Part shown: positions 18,243 through 25,982 of the stretch, in pieces
How positions within the stretch are numbered: the first letter of the stretch is position 1
How the letters are laid out: every line of letters starts with the position of its first letter
NCBI RefSeq assembly: GCF_002735695.1
Contig: NZ_PDZH01000014.1
Span: 1-51,511 of the forward strand
Direction: 5' to 3'
DNA from: Chitinimonas sp. BJB300
Lineage (GTDB): Bacteria > Pseudomonadota > Gammaproteobacteria > Burkholderiales > Chitinimonadaceae
Length of the DNA stretch: 51,511 nucleotides
Notes under the pieces: generated by a model
Databases searched by the model: none
Seen by the model: only the letters and a program-made list of their open reading frames with translations
What the model was told of the DNA's origin: nothing
Made by a program: the position numbers and the translations under genes

Positions 18243-19427
18243 ATGCCTATTTCGTTTCTGGAAGCAGCGCAGGATATTGCACCAGTCGCCAGAATCAAAG
18301 TGATTGGTATCGGTGGTTGTGGCGGTAACGCTGTCGATCACATGATTAATTCTGGCGTTACTGGCGTGGAGTTCATCTGCGCCAATACCGATGCCCAGGC
18401 GTTAAAGCGCAATCGCGCCGACAACGTGGTGCAATTGGGCAGCAACCTGACCAAGGGCCTGGGTGCAGGCGCCAACCCGGACGTTGGCCGGGCGGCAGCA
18501 GAGGAAGATCGTCAACGCATCGCCGACATGATCGAAGGCGCCGACATGATCTTCATTACCGCCGGCATGGGCGGTGGCACTGGCACGGGCGCTGCGCCCA
18601 TCGTGGCGGAAATCGCCCGTGAACGTGGCATCCTGACAGTGGGCGTGGTAACTCGCCCATTCGCGTTCGAAGGCAAACGCCAGAAAGCGGCACAAGCAGG
18701 TATTGAAGAGCTGAACAAGTATGTCGACTCACTGATCATCATCCCGAACGACAAGTTGATGCAGGTGCTGGGCGATGATGTGTCCTTCAAGGATGCCTTC
18801 AAAGCTGCCGACGACGTACTGCGCGGTGCGGTTGCAGGCATCGCAGAAATCATCAACGTACCCGGCCTCGTGAACGTGGACTTTGCCGACGTGAAGGCTG
18901 TCATGACCGAAATGGGCATGGCCATGATGGGTTCGGCACACGCCGAAGGCGTGGACCGTGCCCGTATCGCCGCAGAGTCTGCCGTCGCCAGCCCCTTGCT
19001 GGAAGATATCAGCCTCAATGGCGCACGTGGCGTATTGGTCAACATCACTGCCGACTACAGCCTGAAGATGCGTGAAGTGCATGAAGTGATGGACACCATC
19101 AAAGCGTACACCGCTGACGATGCACGCATCATCTTCGGCACCGCCTTTGACGAAAATATGGGCGACAAGATCCGCGTGACCCTCGTGGCTACCGGGCTAG
19201 GCGGACATGAGTCGAAAAAGTCGCCGAATCTGCATATCGTGCAACGTACCGGCACCGACGACGCTGGCATGCCGAATTACGACGAGCTGGATGTACCTGC
19301 TGTTATGCGCCGGAATCAGCGTGGCAATAACAACGGTGGCGGCTTGGCGGTCGAATCTCACCGCAGCCCGGCATTTTCGGGTGGTGACATGGACATTCCG
19401 GCATTCCTGCGTAAACAGGCGGATTGA
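18243..19427 (+). CDS. ftsZ: Cell division protein FtsZ
   Basis: The tubulin-like GTPase that forms the Z ring. The tubulin signature GGGTGTG is at residues 110-116. The N-terminal block VIGIGGCGGNAVDHM and the T7 loop with NVDFADVKAVM are present. After the conserved core (to about residue 315) comes a linker with NQRGNNNGGG, then the C-terminal peptide DIPAFLRKQ that binds FtsA and ZipA. Its 394 residues fit. The RBS AGAGGAGAG is strong. Last gene of the cluster. Confidence 0.98.
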   Translation: MPISFLEAAQDIAPVARIKVIGIGGCGGNAVDHMINSGVTGVEFICANTDAQALKRNRADNVVQLGSNLTKGLGAGANPDVGRAAAEEDRQRIADMIEGADMIFITAGMGGGTGTGAAPIVAEIARERGILTVGVVTRPFAFEGKRQKAAQAGIEELNKYVDSLIIIPNDKLMQVLGDDVSFKDAFKAADDVLRGAVAGIAEIINVPGLVNVDFADVKAVMTEMGMAMMGSAHAEGVDRARIAAESAVASPLLEDISLNGARGVLVNITADYSLKMREVHEVMDTIKAYTADDARIIFGTAFDENMGDKIRVTLVATGLGGHESKKSPNLHIVQRTGTDDAGMPNYDELDVPAVMRRNQRGNNNGGGLAVESHRSPAFSGGDMDIPAFLRKQAD

Positions 19428-19791
19428 TCCGGATGGGAGAACGTCTACTGTGCACCCCGGTTTCCAGCTCGTGAAGCTCGCCGTACATTGTGTGCGACGA
19501 AGCCTTCTAAGCATGACCCGGGGGGCGCGTGACGGTGCCTAGGCATTGAAACTGGCTGGTAATGCAGTGTGGCACGGTGTCTGTTCACGATGTACCGTGA
19601 GCAGGTTATTGGCGCTGTCTGCCTAATGCCGCCATAGTAAGGTTCAATCAACATCGAATTTGCCATACGGTAAACTTGAGGCTTTGTTGCCTCTGGCGTT
19701 ATGCATTCCCTTGTTCCTTATCCTCTTATCAAAGGAGGAGACGGGATCACGCAGCGCGCCTGGCGCGGTAAGTTAATTTGAGCGCCCTGTC
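19428..19791. other. Gene-free stretch between ftsZ and lpxC
   Basis: No credible gene. It holds a weak inverted repeat CACGGT/ACCGTG (19573-19599, 15-base loop) without a T tract and so no clear ftsZ terminator, a short inverted repeat GAGGC-TTTGTT-GCCTC (19679-19694), and a candidate lpxC promoter near its right end. AAAGGAGGAG at about 19733-19742 looks like a strong ribosome site, but no ATG follows at a useful distance. The lpxC ATG is about 50 bases further on. Confidence 0.6.
19676..19704 (+). promoter_or_regulatory. Candidate lpxC promoter
   Basis: TTGAGG (19676-19681) and TTATGC (19699-19704) with 17 bases between, about 90 bases upstream of lpxC. The -10 match is only fair. Confidence 0.3.
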
Positions 19792-20706
19792 ATGATCAAT
19801 CAACGTACGCTGAAGTCACCGATTCACGCTGTAGGCGTAGGACTGCACTCCGGTGAAAAAGTGGAACTCACCCTCTCGCCGGCCCCTGTCGATACCGGCA
19901 TTGTGTTTCGACGCGCCGATCTACCCGAACAGCCTGCCTTCAAGGTGGGGCCGGACCTCGTCAATGACACCCGCCTCTCCTCCACGCTGGTCAAAGACGG
20001 AGTCCGCGTAGCCACAATCGAACATCTGATGTCTGCCTTTGCAGGGCTTGGCATCGATAACGTATTCGTGGACGTGACGGCATCAGAAATGCCCATCATG
20101 GACGGCAGTGCCGCACCTTTCCTGTACCTGATCCAACAAGCGGGCGTGATAGATCAGAAAGCCAAGAAGCGCTTCGTACGTGTAAAGAAAGTTGTTGAGG
20201 CCGTTGATGGCGACAAATGGGTTCGGCTTTCCCCGCACGAAGGCTACAAGGTCAAGCTAACCATCGAATTCAAGCATCCCGCTTTTCAAAAAGCCGCCCA
20301 GTCGGTGGAATTGGATTTCGCCGACACCTCGTATATCAAGGAAATCGCCCGGGCTCGCACGTTTGGCTTTATGCATGAAGTCGAATACATGCGCACCAAC
20401 AACCTTGGCCAGGGTGGCAGCATGGAAAACGCTATCGTGCTGGATGAATACAAAGTATTAAATCAGGAAGGCCTGCGCTTTGAAGATGAATTTGTCCGTC
20501 ACAAAGTGCTGGATGCGATTGGTGACCTGTATATCCTTGGCCACCCGCTCATCGCCAGCTTCGAAGGCTTCAAATCCGGCCACGCCATGAACAACAAACT
20601 GCTACGCGCCTTGCTAGCCGACCGGGATGCTTGGGAGTATGTCAGCTTCAACAGCCCAGACGAAGCTCCCAGCGCTTTTCATCAATACACCCCGGCTAGA
20701 ATCTAA
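19792..20706 (+). CDS. lpxC: UDP-3-O-acyl-N-acetylglucosamine deacetylase LpxC
   Basis: The zinc-dependent committed step of lipid A synthesis. The zinc ligands are in place: H78 (TIEHLMSAF), H237 and D241 ([10 protein letters not shown]). [11 protein letters not shown]-like [12 protein letters not shown] (about residue 100) and [14 protein letters not shown] are family blocks, and [25 protein letters not shown]-type sequence carries the C-terminal catalytic histidine. Its 304 residues are standard. As in many proteobacteria it follows ftsZ, but with a 364-base gap that suggests its own promoter. Confidence 0.98.
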   Translation: MINQRTLKSPIHAVGVGLHSGEKVELTLSPAPVDTGIVFRRADLPEQPAFKVGPDLVNDTRLSSTLVKDGVRVATIEHLMSAFAGLGIDNVFVDVTASEMPIMDGSAAPFLYLIQQAGVIDQKAKKRFVRVKKVVEAVDGDKWVRLSPHEGYKVKLTIEFKHPAFQKAAQSVELDFADTSYIKEIARARTFGFMHEVEYMRTNNLGQGGSMENAIVLDEYKVLNQEGLRFEDEFVRHKVLDAIGDLYILGHPLIASFEGFKSGHAMNNKLLRALLADRDAWEYVSFNSPDEAPSAFHQYTPARI

Positions 20707-20709
20707 TCC

Positions 20710-20895
20710 GTGTTCCTGCTGCTACGTATCCTATTTGTCTTCCTTGTATTAGCTTGGGCTTTCTGCTTTTGGAAAGTACGCCGTACCGCAGATCCATATT
20801 GGCGTCGTGCCAGAAGGTGGGTAATTGGCGCTGGCATTGCTGCTTTACTCATCATGGCGATTGGGCTGTTTATAGAGCGCTTGATGCTGACGTAA
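20710..20895 (+). CDS. Small two-helix membrane protein, 61 residues
   Basis: Family not recognised. It starts with GTG only 3 bases after the lpxC stop, so it is probably translated from the same message. Helix 1 is at about residues 2-22 (LLLRILFVFLVLAWAFCFW), then a strongly basic loop (KVRRTADPYWRRARRW), then helix 2 (about 39-57). The positive-inside rule puts the loop in the cytoplasm. It is followed by a strong terminator at 20983, so lpxC and this gene form one transcription unit. Same general architecture as the 59-residue protein at 1450-1629, without clear sequence similarity. Confidence 0.7.
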   Translation: MFLLLRILFVFLVLAWAFCFWKVRRTADPYWRRARRWVIGAGIAALLIMAIGLFIERLMLT

Positions 20896-20982
20896 ACCGG
20901 TTCTTATTCATCTTTTGCATTTGAGGAAAGCTACTTTCTAACGCTGGCACGCCATTCCAAGACACCTCTTTATTTAACCTTT

Positions 20983-21014
20983 CAGCGCCTGTGATCACAG
21001 GCGCTGTTTGTTTT
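20983..21014 (+). terminator. Intrinsic terminator after lpxC and the small membrane gene
   Basis: A perfect 24-base palindrome with 12-bp arms (CAGCGCCTGTGA and its complement, 20983-21006) is followed by TTTGTTTT. The stem is GC-rich. This is the clearest terminator in the window. Confidence 0.9.
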
Positions 21015-21185
21015 CCAGCACCGGACAAACATCACAACTCCCTCAGGTAAGCCTACGCAAGCATCCATTCACATAGCAAAACGGTACCTAGAGATCACCA
21101 CTTCGCCGTTACGACTGCAAAGAACCTGTGTAAGCCCTATATATATTGGTGTGATGCTGATCGCCATCGAGTCACCTGGGAAATC

Positions 21186-24098
21186 ATGCCGGCTCTGCTT
21201 AACCACACTGACGAGCAATTATTCCGTCGTATAGTTGAAGACGCGGAGGAAGGGATTTGGCTGGTCGACAACACCAGTCATACCCGTTACCTGAATGCCA
21301 GGATGGCGCAAATCTTGGGTGGGCAGGCCGAAGACATCATGAATCGACCAATCTGGGACTTCATCTACGACGATGAAATCCCCGTGGTCCAACGGCATCT
21401 TGAGCGCCGCCGCCAAGGCAAGCATGAAACCTACGACCTCCGCTTTCGCCGGCTTGATGGGGAAGAAATATGGACGCAGATGTGTACTGCCCCCCTTTGG
21501 GACGCGGAAGACAGCTACGAAGGAGAAATTGCCTTTGTCAGAGACATCAGCTGGCGACGTGAAGCCGAGCAGCGCTTTGCCGAAAGTGAGCGAGCCAACC
21601 AAGCTGTATTTGAGCATAGTGGCACCATCAAGTTGATTATCGACCCGAAGGATGGCCGAATTGTTGCCGCTAATGCAGCAGCCTGCGCCTTTTACGGGTA
21701 TGACGCCGAGACCTTCAGCCAGCTCAACATCAACCAGATCAACACGCTGAGCCCCGAGGAAATCCAAACACAGCTGACCCGCACGACAGAGGAGGAAACC
21801 TTCTACTTCCAGTTTCGCCATCGGTTGAAAAGCGGCGAGATACGCGATGTGGAAATTCAGTCTTCCGCCATTGACCAAGCAGGGCGCACGCTGTTGCATT
21901 CCATCGTGCATGACATCACCCCGCAGAAGTCTGCCGAGCACTGGCTGCGGATAACACAATACAGCGTGGAGCAGGCACGCATTGCCGTGGTATGGATTAA
22001 TGCCGCGGGGAAAATCAACTACGCCAATCGCTATGCGTGTGAACTAGTCAATTGCCCGCATACACAACTTATCAACGAACCGATCTGGCACTTCAATCTG
22101 GGCATCAGCGAATTGAATTGGCCCAATTTGTGGGAAAGTATCAAGACCACCGGTGCGCTACGTCAGCGGTCCGAAGTCCTACGTATCCCTTCCACCTTGA
22201 TCGACATCGAAGTACACGCCTCTTACCTGAACTTTGAAGGCGAAGAGTTTATGGTGTCCTACACGCTCGATATCAGTGAGCAGGTACAGGCCGAAGGCAT
22301 GCTCAACATGCAGCATGATGCATTGGAGGCCGTGGCTGCTGGTTATAACATCTCGCATCTGCTCAAATTGCTCGCACAAAGGATGGAGATACTGACCAAG
22401 GACGCCTTCTGCTCGATTTTGCTGCTGGAAGGCGATCAATTATTCACCGGCGCAGCTCCCAGCCTGCCCGAAAGCTACAACCAAGCCATCAACGGCTTGC
22501 GCATCGGCCCAACGATTGGTTCTTGCGGCACTGCCGCCTATTTTGACCGCAGCATCGAAGTCTGCGATATCGCCACCGACCCCCTGTGGGAAAATTTCAA
22601 AGACTTGGCTCTACAGCATGGGCTTGCCGCTTGCTGGTCCACGCCGATACATGCCAGCGACGGCCGGGTGCTGGGCACCTTTGCCCTCTATTTTCGTGAA
22701 AAGCGTGGTCCCAGTGACTATCACCGCCGCGTAGTAAGTGCCTGTACTCATCTGGCCGGTATTGCAATTGAACACCGCGCAGCCGAAGCGCGTGTACATA
22801 CCCTCGCCTTCTACGACAGCCTTACTGGCCTGCCCAATCGCACCCTGTTTGCCGACCGGGTGGAATTGGCTTTGGCGCGAGCCCAGCGTGACGCTACCCA
22901 ACTGGCGCTGCTGTTTATCGATCTGGACCGCTTTAAGACCATCAACGACTCGCTGGGCCACGCCATCGGCGACAGACTGCTGCGGACCATTGCCAAACGC
23001 CTGGCAGTACTGGTGCGCGACTCCGATACGGTCTGCCGCCTTGGCGGCGACGAGTTCGTACTGTTGCTACCCGAATGCGATATGAGCGGCGCAGCCACCA
23101 TTGCCGAAAAGCTGATTATTTCCGCCGCCGAACGTGTGGAATTCGACGGCTTCGTTCTAAATCCATCGGCCAGCATCGGCATCAGCCTTTACCCCAGCGA
23201 TGGCGAGGATTACGACACCCTGCTCAAGAATGCCGATACCGCCATGTACAGGGCCAAGGAAGGCGGCCGTAACGCGTACTGCTTCTATCACTATGAAATG
23301 AATCAGAACGCATCGGCCCGGCTCAAGATGGAGGCCGGGTTACGCGTGGCATTGGCCCGCAATGAACTCCTGCTTCACTACCAACCGCAAGTCTATATCG
23401 ATGGCGGCCGGCTGCATGGGTTGGAAGCGCTAGTCCGTTGGCATCACCCGCAATGGGGCATGGTGTCACCCGCCGAGTTCATTCCAGTCGCCGAGGAATG
23501 CGGCATGATTGATGAAATCGGCACCTGGGTGCTGGATGAAGCCTGCCACCAGATGGCTGAATGGCAAAAACAAGGAATCGCGATACCACGCATCGCCGTA
23601 AACCTGTCGGTGCGCCAGTTCCGCCATGACAATGTGTATCAACGGGTCGTCGAAACCTTGGATCGCCACAGCCTGAAACCCAATCATTTGACCCTGGAAA
23701 TTACCGAAAGCCTGATGATGCAGCGCGATGATGACACCCTCAACGTGTTACGCGCGCTTGATAGCATGGGCATCACCCTGGCAGTGGATGACTTTGGCAC
23801 CGGTTATTCCAGCTTGGGCTACCTCAAGCGATTCCCCGTCAGTGAATTGAAACTCGATCAAAGCTTTGTGCGCGACCTGAGCGAAGACCAGGACGACCGG
23901 GCCCTAGCCAGCGCCGTGATTCGCATCGGCCAAAGCCTGCGGCTGAAAGTCGTGGCGGAAGGGGTGGAAACCGCCGAACAATTGGCCTTCCTGCAAGGCG
24001 AAGGCTGCGATATCGCCCAGGGTTACCACTTCGCCAAACCCATGTCAGCCGCGGCCTTGGTGATTTGGGTGCAGGAATGGGAAAAACGGCTGCCCTAG
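21186..24098 (+). CDS. PAS-PAS-PAS-GAF-GGDEF-EAL cyclic-di-GMP signalling protein
   Basis: A 970-residue sensor with both synthesis and breakdown domains for cyclic di-GMP. By eye: three PAS domains (about 8-120, 128-245 and 255-370, each closing with a D-I-type block such as FVRDISWRREAE), a GAF domain (about 380-530), GGDEF (about 545-700) and EAL (about 715-965). The A site G620-GDEF is intact, and the inhibitory I site R611-x-x-D614 sits five residues before it. EAL is at 747-749, and DDFGTGYSSLGYL from D868 carries catalytic acids. Both activities could therefore be real. No membrane helix, so likely cytoplasmic. The ligand is unknown. Confidence 0.93.
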   Translation: MPALLNHTDEQLFRRIVEDAEEGIWLVDNTSHTRYLNARMAQILGGQAEDIMNRPIWDFIYDDEIPVVQRHLERRRQGKHETYDLRFRRLDGEEIWTQMCTAPLWDAEDSYEGEIAFVRDISWRREAEQRFAESERANQAVFEHSGTIKLIIDPKDGRIVAANAAACAFYGYDAETFSQLNINQINTLSPEEIQTQLTRTTEEETFYFQFRHRLKSGEIRDVEIQSSAIDQAGRTLLHSIVHDITPQKSAEHWLRITQYSVEQARIAVVWINAAGKINYANRYACELVNCPHTQLINEPIWHFNLGISELNWPNLWESIKTTGALRQRSEVLRIPSTLIDIEVHASYLNFEGEEFMVSYTLDISEQVQAEGMLNMQHDALEAVAAGYNISHLLKLLAQRMEILTKDAFCSILLLEGDQLFTGAAPSLPESYNQAINGLRIGPTIGSCGTAAYFDRSIEVCDIATDPLWENFKDLALQHGLAACWSTPIHASDGRVLGTFALYFREKRGPSDYHRRVVSACTHLAGIAIEHRAAEARVHTLAFYDSLTGLPNRTLFADRVELALARAQRDATQLALLFIDLDRFKTINDSLGHAIGDRLLRTIAKRLAVLVRDSDTVCRLGGDEFVLLLPECDMSGAATIAEKLIISAAERVEFDGFVLNPSASIGISLYPSDGEDYDTLLKNADTAMYRAKEGGRNAYCFYHYEMNQNASARLKMEAGLRVALARNELLLHYQPQVYIDGGRLHGLEALVRWHHPQWGMVSPAEFIPVAEECGMIDEIGTWVLDEACHQMAEWQKQGIAIPRIAVNLSVRQFRHDNVYQRVVETLDRHSLKPNHLTLEITESLMMQRDDDTLNVLRALDSMGITLAVDDFGTGYSSLGYLKRFPVSELKLDQSFVRDLSEDQDDRALASAVIRIGQSLRLKVVAEGVETAEQLAFLQGEGCDIAQGYHFAKPMSAAALVIWVQEWEKRLP

Positions 24099-24102
24099 CT
24101 TA

Positions 24103-24242
24103 GAACCTGTCTAAAGACTCGCGAGCTAGGGCGAGACAAAGCGAAAACAGCCGAGGAAGTGGAGTTTACGAGTGGTAAATGAGCATTCCGAGGGTGTTTT
24201 CAATGCCATATTGCCGACGCGCAACAGACTTTAGACAGGTTC
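24103..24242. mobile_element. Palindromic MITE-like element, copy C
   Basis: A 140-bp segment with perfect 14-bp terminal inverted repeats GAACCTGTCTAAAG. Inner arms (GAAAACA-CC-GGAA pattern) and an apical TTTAC-5 bases-GTAAA also pair, so the full length folds into one hairpin. It is flanked by TTA at 24100-24102 and 24243-24245. Removing the element with one TTA joins the two neighbouring genes with the stop codons of the convergent GGDEF/EAL gene (24096-24098) and recD (24243-24245) one base apart. Best-preserved copy of the family. Confidence 0.85.
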
Positions 24243-25982
24243 TTACGACAATCGCTCGGCTAGTCCGCTGCCCCGCTTGGTTTCCCGCCCCAGCCCGGCC
24301 GCCAGCGTCGTGCCGGAACCCCATAACATGACGGCCCCGCGTGCCCGGGTCAGTGCCGTGTAGACCAAGCTGCGATTCAACACCGCGGCCTCCTCATCGG
24401 GCAGCAGCAACCAAACCTGCGCAAACTCAGAGCCCTGGGATTGATGCACCGTCAACGCAAAAGCCGTGTCGTGCGCCGGCAAGCGGGCGGGCGCCAACGC
24501 ACGCCACCCCTCGCCACTGGGAAACACCACCCGTAATCCATCAGGCCCAGCCAGGGTGATGCCGACGTCACCATTGGCCAAACCCAGTGTGGTTTCGTTG
24601 GCGCGCACAATCACCGGCCGGCCGGCATACCACGGTTTGCGCCGTATATCCTGTTGCAGCAAGCGGGTTTCAATCAGCCGGTTGACAGCCGCCACGCCTG
24701 CGGGCCCTTCGCGTACGGCGCACAGCAGCCGTAACCGATTAAATGCAGCAAATGCGCGGCCAACATCCCCTTCGCCAACAGCATGGCGGTAGTCAGCAAG
24801 GCTGGGTTCCAGCTTGGCCAGCATAACGGGCAACCACTCGGCTACACGGCCCGCTTGCCAAGCCACATCGGTATAGCCAGCGCGTAGGACTGCCAAGGCA
24901 GTTTGTACGTCACCCGCGTTGGCGCAGCGCGCCAACGCGCCAATGCCGCTGTCCGCCCCGAAACGGTGGCTATGGGTCAGCAAAGCGATGCCATCGCTCA
25001 GCGGCGTCGATACCAAGCCCGCCGTTCGCTTTGCACCACTGGCTGCCGCCAAACGTGCCGCTCCTTCCGGCGTATGGCCCGCCAGCCGCACCAGTTCGGC
25101 AAACGCGCTGCCAGCCTCTACTGATGCCAGCTGGTCGCGGTCGCCCAGCATGATCAACCGCGCATGCGCAGGCAGCGCCTGCAGCAAGCGACGGAACAGC
25201 GCCAAGTCGATCATCGAGGCTTCATCCACCACCAGGGCATCAAGCGCCAGGGGGTTGTCCAGCCCATGCCGGGGTGTAGCCGAATCGGGCCGATAACCCA
25301 GCAGACGATGCAAAGTCTGCGCGTGGTTTGGCAGCGCTGCCTGGGTAACCAAATCCAGGCCCAGTTGCTGCTTCGCGCCTTCCAGCGCTTCAACCATCCG
25401 CGCCGCTGCCCGCCCGGTTGGGGCCGCCAGCACGATGCGGCTATCTGGCTCCAATTGCACCAAGGCGGCAAGCACCTTGGCTACCGTGGTGGTCTTGCCT
25501 GTGCCAGGGCCACCTGAAATCAAGGAAATCCGGTTCAACAATGCCGTGGCTGCCGCCAAACGCTGGCCATCATCAGCCGTTGCGCCGGCAAATAAAGGCG
25601 TCAACACCTTGCGGATTACTTCAGGGCTCAACGCAGTCGGGCCGGCACGCTGGCGCAGCATGTCGGCCAACCCTTGCTCATCGGCCCACAGCCTCGCCAG
25701 ATACAACTTACCGCCATCGAGTATCAACGGGGCAAAACTGCCGGGGCCGGCGACAAAACCACTGCTTTGCAATGCAGTACGCCACGTCGGCCAATCGGGC
25801 AATATTTCGCCATTCCAATATCGACCCGCTTCAGCCTGCAAATCTACGCAAACATGGCCCTCAGCAGCGCGACTGGTAACCAAACCGGCACCCAGCAAAG
25901 CAGCCTCGCCCGCCATCGGGAAATGCTCGGCCAGCCATGCAACTAACTCGGCAGCAAAAGGGGGCAAGGTGGCGGTATTCAT
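24243..25982 (-). CDS. recD: RecBCD enzyme subunit RecD (5'-3' helicase)
   Basis: The fast 5'-3' helicase of the RecBCD break-repair complex, superfamily 1. Start taken at the ATG overlapping the recB stop (ATGA), giving 579 residues beginning NTATLPPFAAELVAWL. A longer frame to 26048 would extend into recB. Walker A GGPGTGKTTT is at 157-166, Walker B-type VVDEASMID in the middle, and the C-terminal helicase motif LTVHQSQGSEFAQVWLLLP. Length matches the family. The stop TAA coincides with the TTA flank of palindromic element C. Confidence 0.96.
   Translation of the reverse strand: MNTATLPPFAAELVAWLAEHFPMAGEAALLGAGLVTSRAAEGHVCVDLQAEAGRYWNGEILPDWPTWRTALQSSGFVAGPGSFAPLILDGGKLYLARLWADEQGLADMLRQRAGPTALSPEVIRKVLTPLFAGATADDGQRLAAATALLNRISLISGGPGTGKTTTVAKVLAALVQLEPDSRIVLAAPTGRAAARMVEALEGAKQQLGLDLVTQAALPNHAQTLHRLLGYRPDSATPRHGLDNPLALDALVVDEASMIDLALFRRLLQALPAHARLIMLGDRDQLASVEAGSAFAELVRLAGHTPEGAARLAAASGAKRTAGLVSTPLSDGIALLTHSHRFGADSGIGALARCANAGDVQTALAVLRAGYTDVAWQAGRVAEWLPVMLAKLEPSLADYRHAVGEGDVGRAFAAFNRLRLLCAVREGPAGVAAVNRLIETRLLQQDIRRKPWYAGRPVIVRANETTLGLANGDVGITLAGPDGLRVVFPSGEGWRALAPARLPAHDTAFALTVHQSQGSEFAQVWLLLPDEEAAVLNRSLVYTALTRARGAVMLWGSGTTLAAGLGRETKRGSGLAERLS

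Noticed and set aside
19733-19742. Strong ribosome-site-like AAAGGAGGAG upstream of lpxC.
   Set aside because: No start codon with an open frame at suitable distance. It is about 50 bases before the lpxC ATG.
21119-21132. AGAACCTGTGTAAG upstream of the GGDEF/EAL gene resembles the end of the palindromic element.
   Set aside because: No second end, no TTA flank and only a partial match. Probably chance.
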